64,000 bases of DNA. It comes from Leptoclinus maculatus. Its lineage: Eukaryota > Chordata > Actinopteri > Perciformes > Stichaeidae. Shown piece after piece: positions 49,517 through 64,000 of this stretch. The translations under genes were made by a program, and so were the position numbers. The notes under the pieces are model-generated. The model saw nothing but the letters and a program-made list of their open reading frames with translations. It searched no databases and was not told where the DNA came from. Numbering within the stretch: position 1 is the first letter of the stretch; the number at the start of each line of letters is the position of its first letter. The stretch spans positions 37,677,885 to 37,741,884 of the forward strand of contig JAVDOI010000001.1 of assembly GCA_032191485.1 (NCBI GenBank). Reading direction: 5' to 3'.

Positions 49517-52500
49517 CAGTATTTACCCACACTCGTCTCTGTATGGCAAATCACAGGAGAATAACACAACTGCACCCCTTAAGACAACTGATGCAGCAGC
49601 CCCCCCAAGATCCATCACAATTACGCCCATCCCTCAATCTCTCTCTGTTTGATGCTAAATCAGTCAATATGTTTTCCCCTCACGTATGGCTCACTGTTTA
49701 ACTTGCTTTGTAATTAAGGAAACATTCAACAAACACCAGCTTTAAGATGCTGTGCTCACAGCTGCAGTGTGCATTCTACTGAAAGAGAAAAGCTTTAAAC
49801 ATTTAATTTGAGAGTGATGGGAAGTGATGTGCAGTAAACAAACAAGTGCAGTTTCCCAAAAAAAAAAAGTTGATGCATGGGCTTTTGTAGCAAATTTAGT
49901 ACATTAGAACAACTCAACAAAACATTCAACGAACAGTAAGAAAAAAAGTAAAAAATGTAGCTGATCCAAACCATGATATGCTTCTGGGTTGGCTGTCAGC
50001 CTTAAACAGGTCAACTCTTCACACTCAGTGAAGCTCATCATCATAATTTATCTGAGGAAGATTGTACATTACCCTCCACCACAACTTTTCACTTACATTA
50101 CATGAAGCACTTTACAATAGCTGCAGTTTACGAGCTTGAAACTGCCTACACGTCCATACCTAATTCCCTGTGCCAACGGTTTGATGGGTTAATTTATGTG
50201 GCAATTTAAAAAAAAATAAGCTCTAGGGTTGGCCGTGAAGTTGTGATTATCCTCGGTCTTGTTACTGCGCTTTAATAACATGCCCTCAACGCTTGGTACA
50301 GCGAATCAGTCCTTTCTCAAAGAGACTAATTTACCGATGCCACAAGGTGCTTATACGACAGGTTAGTGTCCGTGCAATTTAAATGTCATAACAATGCCTT
50401 GACTGTTATTTCACTTTAGAGGAATCATTTGTTTCAGTTTATATTTCAGTGACAATTAATTCTTATTCTACAAGCCTGAACCTAAGTATTTACTTGTTTT
50501 AGATTAAGTTAACAGGAGATAGACACCCATCTGTGTGTGGATTACAATGTGATTTAATGTGTACATGTTGTGATTAATCAATCTGTTTCATGATGTTGTT
50601 TACGTCAACCTGCCTCATCTACTTGTCTAACAGTTTCCTAAACGTCCCTCGATAACTTCCAGTTCAGACAGAGTAGGCCAAAGAATTTCACGAATAGATA
50701 TCACCATGAACACGACCCCAGTTGATTACTTTCAATCGACAATTATTCTTTGTATTACAAGTTTTCTGAAAATGTTTAAATATGTAAATGATGCATTATC
50801 TAATTAAATGTGTGCTAATTTGCAAACAAATCAAATACATTTTACAAATCAGGCATGAATGATATGTGAACATATATAGATAAGAATGAAACTGGAAAGT
50901 GTGGTGTATGCAAGTGCTACTGAAGAGGAGATTTCTGGCTCAAAGTCTGAGAAAAAAACTAATTTTGAGCAAACTGCCTTTAAAGAGGCAGATGTATTGT
51001 AAAATTCACCTAATTTTGAAGACACTACAGGTGAATAGGGTAAAAACAGAACTATATCACCATGAAACGTCCCCAGTTGACACATAAAGACAATTACTTT
51101 TGGTATTACAAGATTTCTGAAATTGTATGTTAAAATATGCAAATGAGGCATTATCTAATGCTACATTTTCGTGAATTTGGGAGAAATCTACAGATCTAAA
51201 TAGAAAACGTGCAGTAAACTGTTTGGAAAAGGCTGGCACTTTTGGCTTTCAGTGTCGTTCTTTGCTCTTCTTTCAACAAAAATACATACTCTCCAGTTGT
51301 AATACAACTGAAGGTATTGCAGCATCTTTGCTAACCTCACCGCCGCACACACAAAAACAAGCCAGTAGGACGTGGATCGGTCCGTGCTCTGGCTTACTGG
51401 TCACACACGCGTTACTTGAAGCCTGACAAGATGGGTTTTTGTATATGTGATCCCACCATTCTCCTTAACAATCAAAATATGTCTGTAGAGGAGTCACAGA
51501 CACATCGTTTAAAAAAAAACTAGACATACATATTCCAAGAGCACATTAATGTAGCTCAGAAGCCCACCCGGCAATGTACTCAATACAATCAATCAGTGAA
51601 TAAATAAAAGGCCAGATGGGAAAAAAAACTGAGAAACTTCAGGAAGAAGCTGGCAAACAATTCACACTGCTTGGCTTTAGGTGTTATAGATGTGTTGTTA
51701 TAAAATTGATCTTATTTTAGAACACAAAAAAAATGTCCCCCGTGCAATTCTGTAAAACGTCAGAGTGACAAATGGAGCATGCAGCGTATTTGGGTTTGCT
51801 CCTTTTTGACTGAAGCAGGTTTCCAGGCTATGCGGCGAGCGGCAACGCTAATCTTCACAACTTCTTCACACTACTTCAGCTTGTGTCAACACCACTGTGA
51901 GTCAGTTAGCCATTCATATGCTGCTACAGATGGTCTCATCCCTCTTCTTCAGCTCAGCTGCTGACATGATTCATGGGGCCCTGTGTCTTGATTTAGGGTC
52001 TCTTTCATATTTCTTCTTGCCCACAGCAGAGGAGCATTTCTCTAACACATCCCTGAGGCAATGACCCTGCTCTGCCTGGCTGTGAGAGAAAGCAAAAAAA
52101 AAAAACTCTGGTGGGCAAAAACTGGACGCGACACAACTCGCACACACCCACCCACACACACGTGCTGCATATGATACGCACATATCAGCTGATGCAAGCT
52201 TGTATGGTCAAAGGCAAAAAAGACAACGTTTCTTTGTCTTATCACAAAATGTGTTTTATAGTAAACAACAAAATTATAAATCAGGATTAAGTGGACAAAC
52301 AAAACTGTGCAAATAAGCTCTTCAGGAGGGTCTCAGCCAGCTCATTAACACACCACTCCACCCTTCACTTTCACTCTGCGGTTATTCCCAAAGTCAATGG
52401 AATAAAAGCACGCCGCTAAAAATTAAATCAGCAGTCGCTGATGATCGTTTCCCCACTCAATCTCGGTTTGTTGAATTTGTACAATAATAACTTTGCATGT

Positions 52501-53304
52501 TTCCCTTCTATCTGGAGTCAAACTTTTCCTCCAATTTGTTCTCTATGGGCTTCAGATTGCCCTGTCAGAAAGGACTACAGCGAAAGACTGTGCACACCAC
52601 TTCCTTATCGCTACCAGTAAATTACTTCAGGATCAGATACAGGCTGCCAACTCGCAGAAACTCCACTCACCAGACACAGTGAGGGGAAAAAGAGGAGAGA
52701 GAAAAGAGGGAGAGAGAGGGGAAGAAAAAACATGTCAAGACATCGCAAGAGGAGGAGAGTATCCCTGTGGAGACCGATAGTTTCGGCTGCTCTCAAAGGT
52801 CACCCGATGTTATCTAAAGATCATCTTCAGTCACCAACACTCGCCTTTTTACACCCTGCTCAACAGCTGGAGTCAAGCGCCTGCCAATCAAAACTTTCAT
52901 ATCCTGCAGCAGCAACAAAGTGGCTTTCTCTTCCCAATGTAATCAATGTGAAAGACAATTCTCTCTGAAGTAATAACACAAGCAATAAATAAAATGACAA
53001 ACACCACAAAACAAAAATCACCTGCGGGAGTCTGGAAAATATACATTCTTTGGCATTTCTGTTTAATGGACTATATAACAAGAGAATATGGCAGAAATGT
53101 ACTGATGTTTAAGAAGTAAAAAAGACAATAAAACCAATCAGTCAATCAATCTGTGATTTGTCACTCTTCATAATTAAGCTGCCGGAACAAGATGTGCTCA
53201 GTAATTTCTCCTTTTACTAGCTTTGTTTAGAAAAAAATGGATGACTTTATCTACTTTAAGCACATTTTAAAATCTGCAAATGTGTCATCAGTCACATTAT
53301 GTAC
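49517..53304. other. non-coding, no exon recognised
   Basis: AT-rich DNA with a C/CA-rich tract near 52140-52161 and A-runs. A similar phrase (gcaaatgaggcattatctaa versus gtaaatgatgcattatctaa) occurs near 51138 and 50783, suggesting an old local duplication. No gene was recognised. Confidence 0.5.
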
Positions 53305-53527
53305 AGCTGCAACTAACAATTACTCTCATTATCAACTAATCCACCAATTATTTTTTGGATGAATCTATTAATCGGTCAAATGAACAATTCAAACCTCATA
53401 TCTACCATTCAATATCAGAGGGAGCACGAAAGAAAACCAAAAAGATTCACATTTTAGAAGCTGAAAAAAAATGTTTTGTTGCAGACATTTTCTGTCAATC
53501 AACTTTTCAATTAATTGTTTCAGCTCC
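53305..53527 (+). mobile_element. MITE with AGCTGCAACTAACAATTA terminus, copy 1
   Basis: The left end is agctgcaactaacaatta and the right end is taattgtttcagctc, approximate inverted repeats of a very common fish element whose consensus has AGGGCTGCAACTAACGATTA and TCGTTTCAGCTC termini. The cattttagaagctg block is also diagnostic. The middle is shorter than I recall for full-length members, so it is internally deleted. Confidence 0.75.
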
Positions 53528-53750
53528 AACATTATGAGTGAATCAAAGTACATACCATATTAAAATAAACACATCTACAGGGTCTAACATGACAAATATT
53601 CATTCATCAGTTTTTAACAGATATTTAACACCAAAGATGCTTAGTCATCATATTAGCGTATCAGTAGATCGACCCGCTAAAGATGAAATGTTTTCTCAGT
53701 TTCATCAAAATCCATGACACGCTGAATTTTCTATTTACAATTTACAATAA

Positions 53751-53990
53751 AGTTGAAATGATTAGTCGAGTGATCGATCAGCCAATCCATAGAAACTTAA
53801 CAATTGTGTTAACTGTAATTATTAATCATTTAAATTCTCTAGAGCCAGCTTCTAAAATGGCAACAATTGCTGCTTTTATATCATTGTGAACTTAATACAT
53901 TTTGAGTTTCGGAATGTTTGTTGGACAAAGAAATCCGGACATTTTATACACCAAAAACAGAACAGAATCAGCAGGTTGATCGATAACAAA
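53751..53990 (-). mobile_element. same MITE family, copy 2, opposite orientation
   Basis: It opens agttgaaatgattagtcgag and contains ccagcttctaaaatggc, attgctgcttttatatcatt and gttggacaaagaaatc, in the order expected for the reverse orientation of the element at 53305-53527. The far terminus is degraded. Confidence 0.7.
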
Positions 53991-54833
53991 AACACTATTT
54001 TCACTGTTTGAAACACTGGTCTACTTACTTACTGACTCACATTTCTTTAAAGTAAGCCACATCGTGAATTATTAAAACGTTAGGTCTGCTGTTACTGCAA
54101 CAACCTAATGCCTCAGTGGAGATGAATCAAAATACACAAATGTTAGATAACATTTCTACATTTTACTACAGTTGATACATCTGTAGACTCCTTTCTAGTA
54201 TTATTGTCTTGTGTTTACTGTATTTTAATAACATTGATATCTAAAAATATGTTTGCGTCTTATTGAGGATCCTAACGTCTTTTATTTTTTTTTGACATTT
54301 TGTTATTGCCCTCTCTTTTAAAGGCAAGCAGAAAAAATGTATTTAATGCATAATATGTAAAGAAAACCCACCAGGTAAATGAACACATCATTTACTAAAT
54401 CAACATTTGGTATGGCAGCAACCACTGCCATACCAGCCGGCCAGTGGTTGCTCAGGTCATATGAAATAAGTGGCCTCAGAGACTGGTCACTTTAGCAGCT
54501 TGTGGTGTGAAGTCTTGATTAAACTCGCGGTGAGTGATCGGGATGCAGGCGGCGGCGCCGGGGGGACACTCGCACTGTGATGCAGACGTGCCTCGACTCC
54601 TCTCTGCAGCATTGCGGGGAGCAGCTCCAGCGCAGTGGAACCAAGCAGATGGTGAACGTATGCGGCGCTCATGCATGTCATCATCACCTTCATTAGCTGA
54701 AGGTGACATATGACATCATCTGGCCCGCGTGCATTATGGGGGCCAGAAAGAGTTGTTTTCTTCCTTTCCTTCTTTTTTTATTGCAGCACGGTTCAAGGTT
54801 GATGATGGGAGGTATTGTGAGTAATCACAATCT

Positions 54834-54834
<1 letters not shown>
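53991..54834. other. non-coding with CpG-rich patch at 54530-54680
   Basis: The patch contains aggcggcggcgccgg and several further CpGs, standing out from AT-rich surroundings. Neither strand shows a recognisable domain. A minus-strand frame at 54476-54709 spans it but has no family motif. Confidence 0.5.

Positions 54835-54880
<46 letters not shown>
54835..54880 (+). repeat. (CA)n microsatellite
   Basis: About 23 uninterrupted CA units, followed by a CTCCTCCTCCTC pyrimidine tract. Confidence 0.95.
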
Positions 54881-54882
<2 letters not shown>

Positions 54883-56662
54883 TCTCCTCCTCCTCAAGCC
54901 TCCCCCATTACCACCACCTCCCAGCATTAAGGTAAATAAGGGCTTCCAGCAGAGAGCCAATGAGCACGGGCCACTGAGCAGAGATGCATGTTTGTGTTGC
55001 CTTCCTCCCAGGACCCTGCTCGTTTATCTTGGCTGTCAGGTAAAGGGCAGACTCAGAGAAGGTGAAACTTTTTTTTAAAATAAGGCCGGCTTGGTTTCCA
55101 TAGAAACTGCAGGACAACATTACAGGGACAATGATAAGAGAGCAAAAGTCTGGTCTCGGGGCATCCCGCGGTGCGCCACATTGTTGTTGGAGACATTTGT
55201 GTTTACGTCAGAGAAATGAAAGAGCTATTTAGATTTATTCTCAGGGAGCCTCCAGACTCAGACCTTCTTACTGTGGGAGGTGAGATTAATGAGAGCATAT
55301 TCACACCTAGCTTTCAGCTTTCAGCTTAGGTCAGGAGCTAAAAGGTGGTTTCCACTTATAAAAGAGGTGTTGAGTCTTCTGTGGGTACAAACTCCCTGAT
55401 AAAGACAGAAAAGACCTCCAATGACTATCATACTTTTTTATATAAGGAACTGATACTGCAGAATGTACTGTTTTGAAGAACATATGGAGGATAACGGGCA
55501 GATTTACTGGTTGTAATGCTTGTTTGTGAATTCATGAATAATAAAACGCTGAACAGCATAAAGGTTGTCTTCTAAAACTGTCATTATTCCAAATGCGAGC
55601 TACCTACGCATTCAGTAATTTCTCCATGCTAAAAGTGCATAAAGAAGAAACAAATTGCACAGGTAATGAATACTTAATGACTACCACATTTTTCACTTTG
55701 TGGCAGTAAATGGGAAGCATGTTTAGTTAACAAATGAGTGGAAAATCAAAGGAACAGAAGGTACCACACACATTGTCAAAAGCCTGCAGCTGTGAGATAA
55801 CCCAAGACAGTGATACAAAGATATGAGAGTCTTTGTTTCCAGCCACACTCCTGCTAAGAGAGAAATTAAGTCTTTTCTGGAGCAGAACTCAACATGGATA
55901 TGGTTTACATGTAGCCATTAAGTTGATATGAAATAAGGAGCCCTTGAAGAGACGGCACACAACTCTAATTCATGAGCAGACATGCATGAAAGTGTTGAAT
56001 TCAACATTAGCCATTTTCTTCTGCATTCAGGCCGACATTATGATTGTCTCAGTCGCTGACAAAAATACTTAGGATGCACAACCAACTGTCCACACACAAA
56101 AGAAAACAAGAAAGGAAATATCAGGAGCTTCATTCTAGACGTCCATGACTAAAATTGCTCCATTAGTCTATTGTTTACTTCTGGAGTGCCAAACTCTTCT
56201 TGCTAAGAACTGTGGGAAACAGCTCTTGCCATCAAAACAATACTGCTGTGTCCTTGTGATTAAATCACATTTTGTCACCTCCATTTCCTTAAGAGTCTTT
56301 TATGACGAAACAAATAGATCCCGCTCACCGAGGGTTTTCCCACCAAAGACGTGCTACCTTTGCTCCCTCTTTATGAGCATTAACTTCAATTTTTTTTTTG
56401 TTCCCCGCTTTCCAGCAGCCTCTGATTTATATCCAAGGTAAAGAGGAAGAGTGCTCCGCGGGGACCGAGCGCGTGTGCTCGACGGTAGACGGAGGCAGGG
56501 CCGATATCACACACACGAGGCTGAGGGTGTGTGCTCTGACAGCTCATCACTGGACAATAAGGCCTTGGCTGTTAATGTCCTGCTACCTGGCATGCTGCAG
56601 GGTCACAATCTGCACCAGATGCTGGAGGCAGGCGTCCAACTTGTGGTGTGGTGGAGGAGTGT
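54881..56662. other. non-coding, no features recognised
   Basis: No exon or repeat recognised in this stretch. Open frames near 56398-56871 are shaped by the adjoining G and CA runs. Confidence 0.5.

Positions 56663-56693
<31 letters not shown>
56663..56693 (+). repeat. 31-base G homopolymer
   Basis: An uninterrupted run of 31 G following gtggaggagtgt. A second run of 12 G lies at 56943-56954, and a CA tract follows near 56978-56998. Such runs can form G-quadruplexes and are unstable. The length is also prone to sequencing error. Confidence 0.85.
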
Positions 56694-60834
<4,141 letters not shown>

Positions 60835-60842
60835 CTTAAAAG

Positions 60843-62298
60843 CAGTGGTGGGCCGTCAGGGCCTTCTCTGCTGGCCTAAACAGAATCACAAAGTTATAGC
60901 TATTTTATAATTTTTTTTAAATACACTACATGTATTATAATCTATAAAAATATTTTTCCCATTATCTTATTTTCTCATTGCACAGCTACTGTCTTCCTCA
61001 GTTGCTCTGCTTCCAGTGCAGCTTGTTTTAAGTAGAGCTTTTATCCAATCAGATTTCACCTCTGTGTCTCTAGGTAAGAAGAGAGGCCCGAGGCCTGCAG
61101 ACTCACAAGTGAATCCCTTTGCAGTTTAAGTGAATGGGGACGATATTGTTGATTGTCATAGTGTTCAACCAATCAGATCTTTAGTTTGACATGTTGGGCG
61201 TATTCTTTGACGTGCCAGAGAGCCTTCTAGCTGGCCTACAAGTACGTGATTGGTCAAGTACGTGATTGGTCAGTGGGCTAGCCTGACATGTTGGGTGGTA
61301 ACAATCCCAATATCTGCTGTCTCTGCCGAAGGCTCTGACGTGTCAGAGCCGTCTAGCTGGTCTACAAGTACGTTAGCATTACGTGCAGCTCAGTTTTAAG
61401 GAGCAGCGCTGCAGTGAGGTGCAGCGTGTGCTGTGATTGGTCAGTGGGCGAGCACGTGACTATTGTGAAACGAAACTTAAAATGGCCATCAGAGGCTTAG
61501 TCGGAGTAGTAAGAGTTCAAATTGAAAGATATTGAAGAAATTATGACTTTTTGCATTTTGCTTGGTGTAGATTATTTATTTTTTTACCTAGCTTTGTTTT
61601 TTTAACACTCAATGGCTGAAGGAGGAGAAACGGATTTGGGATTTGGGATTTAACCGTGGGATTAAACTCTTTGTCAACAAAGAAAGAAGGATGGAGTTTG
61701 TCTTTAAGTGAACAGCATTTGGTAAGTCAACTGCGTTTGTTTTTTTACATCCAATATCTGAATGGCCCTCGAGTGTGTAGCAGAATGCGTGTCCCGCTGC
61801 AGGTTTGCTGGATTGATTTGTTGCTCTGTTGTCATATGCATGTATGTGACTGGTTCCTGTGAGTTTGTTGTTGTCATTGTGTTAATTATATAGACTTGAA
61901 CTATATGCATTGTCCGTTAATTACGAAGCATACCGTCATGTGCGGAGTTATTGTTTGTTAAGCTAGTTTAGCGTAGCCTCCCAGAAGTGCGGTGCCTCAA
62001 GCTGTCTTTTGTTTTGGGTTTTTTTGTTCCAGGTTCAGAGGTTGTCTCCTACGTGAGCGCAGTCCACCGAAAACATTATATTTCCCACAATTTAAGCTTC
62101 TGCATTTTCCAAATGCACTAGTATTATTCAAACGTATTGTTCGGTTCGTAAGCCTCGTACCGAACGGTTTAATACGAGTACGTGATGTTACACCCCTAGA
62201 AACAAATAACCGTAGTTTGCATAATGAGGTTATTAGGTGGTGTTTCAGCTGCAGGACAGCACTGAAGGCCCAGGTATAAAATGCACGGCCCGCCACTG
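60843..62298. mobile_element. non-autonomous hAT element, 1,456 bp, perfect 8-bp TSD
   Basis: It begins cagtggtgggccgt and ends acggcccgccactg, inverted repeats with a single mismatch over 14 bp. Both sides are flanked by CTTAAAAG (60835-60842 and 62299-62306), an exact 8-bp target duplication as made by hAT transposases. The interior has a CCAAT-rich, partly duplicated segment (61190-61450), AT-rich DNA, and near 62070-62205 a block ending in cgtgatgttacacccctag that resembles the end of another fish hAT repeat, suggesting a chimera. No transposase or BED-finger frame is visible, so it is non-autonomous. Confidence 0.88.
61240..61443 (+). promoter_or_regulatory. repeated CCAAT-box (gtgattggtca) segment inside the hAT element
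   Basis: gtgattggtca occurs at 61246-61256, 61262-61272 and 61433-61443, the first two as a 16-bp tandem repeat. The longer phrase tctagctgg(c/t)ctacaagtacgt occurs twice. The reverse complement contains CCAAT, so this may be the residual promoter of an autonomous ancestor. This is an inference from sequence only. Confidence 0.45.
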
Positions 62299-62519
62299 CT
62301 TAAAAGTATGCCATGAACATTCCCAGCAAGACCACACTTAATTCCCCAGATCCACTTGACCATGAAGAACTAACATTATGTTACTTAGAGCTAGTTGGAG
62401 AAAATGAAATAGACAAAGACCAAAGATAATTTGGTACACATACAAAAAGTATGCAATGGTCAATAAAAAACAAATTGCAGTATGCAAAATGCATGGGTGG
62501 AAAATTACAAACAGAGACA

Positions 62520-62640
62520 CAAATGTTGGACTCGAAACTCAAAGTTTAGGACATGGGACTTGACTCAGCACTTGTCAGTCTCCACTTGGGACTTGATTAG
62601 GACTTGAGTGCAAAGACTAACCCTAACCCTAACCCAAAGC
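62520..62640 (+). repeat. ACTTGGGACTTGA-type degenerate repeat with short (CCCTAA)3
   Basis: Repeated gacttga/gggactt phrases, as in a common fish repeat, run into ctaaccctaaccctaaccc at 62617-62635, about three telomere-type hexamers. It is too short to indicate a former chromosome end. Confidence 0.5.
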
Positions 62641-62699
62641 ACTGACTCTTCTGTTAAAAGGTGATAATTGTCATTGTTGTTTACGGCTTGTTTCCACTG

Positions 62700-62718
62700 C
62701 CCCCCCCCCCCCCCCCCC
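62700..62718 (+). repeat. 19-base C homopolymer
   Basis: An uninterrupted C run preceded by tgc and followed by agtggcc. Confidence 0.9.
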
Positions 62719-63558
62719 AGTGGCCACAAAAATCAATTATTGAAGGCTTAATGAAGTCTAAATTGTTTTCCCAACACAAGTGACCAACAACTGCTAAAAA
62801 GACTAAAATGTAGCTTTAAATTAGTAAATACTGGATTAGTAAATAAGTAAACAAGACTGCAAATCTTATGCAGCATTAGATACCAACTTTCGGTACTCAA
62901 CAAACACATTTCTGATGGTAACAATATAAAAAAATAAACATACATTTACCTAAAAAACTAATATTTAGGTGTGATATAAAGCCCTTTGTCCTGCAATTTT
63001 GGTAAATTGGATTCTCTTTTTTCTTATTTAGCATCCATCGCACAGTTCAATGCAATGCAGACTCTGTATGGGATTATTTTAGTTAAAATAAGCCGTCACA
63101 AAAGATGACAAAACTGTAAATAACCATAATACTAATCAGAGAATGTAATGTCCAATCTTGTTTCCCTCCCAGTATGAATGTTTAAGCGAGGGACGAACCA
63201 GAAAGAGAAAGAATGTGTTTACCAACTCCCCCCTGAAGCGAGACCCTATCATCTTCCTTCACACAGACATTGAGATGAAAGCAACTTGTGTCCTTCCTCT
63301 ATGATCGTATCTGATTGTTCTTTACCTTTTTGTTTACCAGGTACCCAGATGAGGACCTGCATTACATCTTCCTTCAATCTCAGACCCCTGTGTTGTGTTT
63401 TCCTTTTTTTTTTTTGCTCATCCTTTTTTTTATTATTAAATAAGACAAAGCTCTGTCACAACTCACTACTCCTTTAAGACCATAAAACAATCTGCTGCGT
63501 CAGCACACACAAAGGGATGTTATTAAAGGTATCCACACCCATTCAAATGTACAGTTTG
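62719..63558. other. non-coding, no features recognised
   Basis: AT-rich sequence with a T-run near 63403-63415. No exon was recognised. Confidence 0.5.
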
Positions 63559-63606
63559 ACACACACACACACACACACAGAGAGACACAGAGAGACAGAG
63601 AGAGAC

Positions 63607-63646
<40 letters not shown>
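63559..63646 (+). repeat. compound (CA)n-(GA)n microsatellite
   Basis: A CA tract passes into an imperfect then perfect GA tract of purines, ending gagcaac. Confidence 0.95.
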
Positions 63647-63647
<1 letters not shown>

Positions 63648-64000
63648 AACTGAACCAATCGTTTAAGGTCTCTGAGGCCTCAATAAGCGTCTGTAAATCA
63701 GCCACCATCCAGCAGTGAGTTTTTTTCCCCTCTCTCTCAGTGGATGTTGGGTTATGACCCGTAGGCAGGAGGTTATTTATTGCTTTTGTCTCAGCTTGTG
63801 TTGACTCCCAGCCACTCATCTATGGTTCTCGGCTAATAGAAAGCAGCACAGGGTTGTAGATCTGCAGGAAATCTGCTAAGCTGCAGGGACTCTGCTCCCC
63901 AGAGCCACGTATCCCCAGATTCTTAATGTCTCTCAATTCCCCAGCTTTCTTCCTCTACTTTTTTTTGGTAATGACCGAATCAAAATGAAAACCTGTGAGT
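63647..64000. other. non-coding window end
   Basis: No gene or repeat recognised up to the window end. Confidence 0.5.

Noticed and set aside
54476..54709. CpG-rich minus-strand frame as a possible gpc5 upstream exon
   Set aside because: Its Cys-containing stretch does not match any glypican segment and splice junctions do not fit.
62617..62635. Interstitial telomere array
   Set aside because: Only about three CCCTAA units, which can arise by chance in a degenerate repeat.

Overview
The window is nuclear DNA of a ray-finned (teleost) fish, probably a percomorph. It is AT-rich and intron-poor in coding signal, densely littered with microsatellites, and carries fish-type retrotransposons (L2/CR1-Rex1-like, RTE/Rex3-like and R4/R2-like LINEs) plus non-autonomous DNA transposons (hAT-like, Harbinger-like and a simple-TIR family). 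There is no prokaryotic, organellar or viral gene organisation.

The only cellular gene I can support is on the minus strand: two consecutive internal exons of glypican-5 (gpc5), at 34732-34852 and 22249-22411. Both have canonical splice sites and join in phase 0. Together they encode the end of the glypican core and the acidic, Ser-Gly-rich heparan-sulphate attachment segment. The intron between them is 12.3 kb. I found neither the exon that should precede 34852 nor the terminal (GPI-signal) exon that should follow 22249. Most of the window is therefore intron of a very large gene, and possibly 3' flank on the left.

Layout: 1-10.7 kb, featureless AT-rich DNA. 10.75-18 kb, a CCAAT-rich inverted repeat, two copies of a dispersed repeat, and a decayed R4/R2-like LINE with nested insertions. 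22.2-34.9 kb, the gpc5 exons and the intron between them, holding a dispersed repeat copy, an L2-like LINE tail, an RTE/Rex3-like tail, an inverted Rex1/L2-like tail and another LINE tail. 34.9-38 kb, a hAT-like MITE and a 5'-truncated Rex1/L2-like LINE with a nearly readable reverse transcriptase. 44.2-49.5 kb, two near-identical direct copies of a ~1.2-kb unit of unknown class. The left copy contains a 458-bp Harbinger-like element that is absent from the same site in the right copy. 53.3-54.7 kb, two oppositely oriented MITEs and a CpG-rich patch. 56-64 kb, long G, TG, C and GA runs and a 1.46-kb hAT-type element with a perfect 8-bp target duplication.

I see no new multi-gene system. The most informative observations are the filled/empty insertion-site pair, the unclassified duplicated unit, the hAT element, and the inverted LINE tails that bracket a gpc5 exon.
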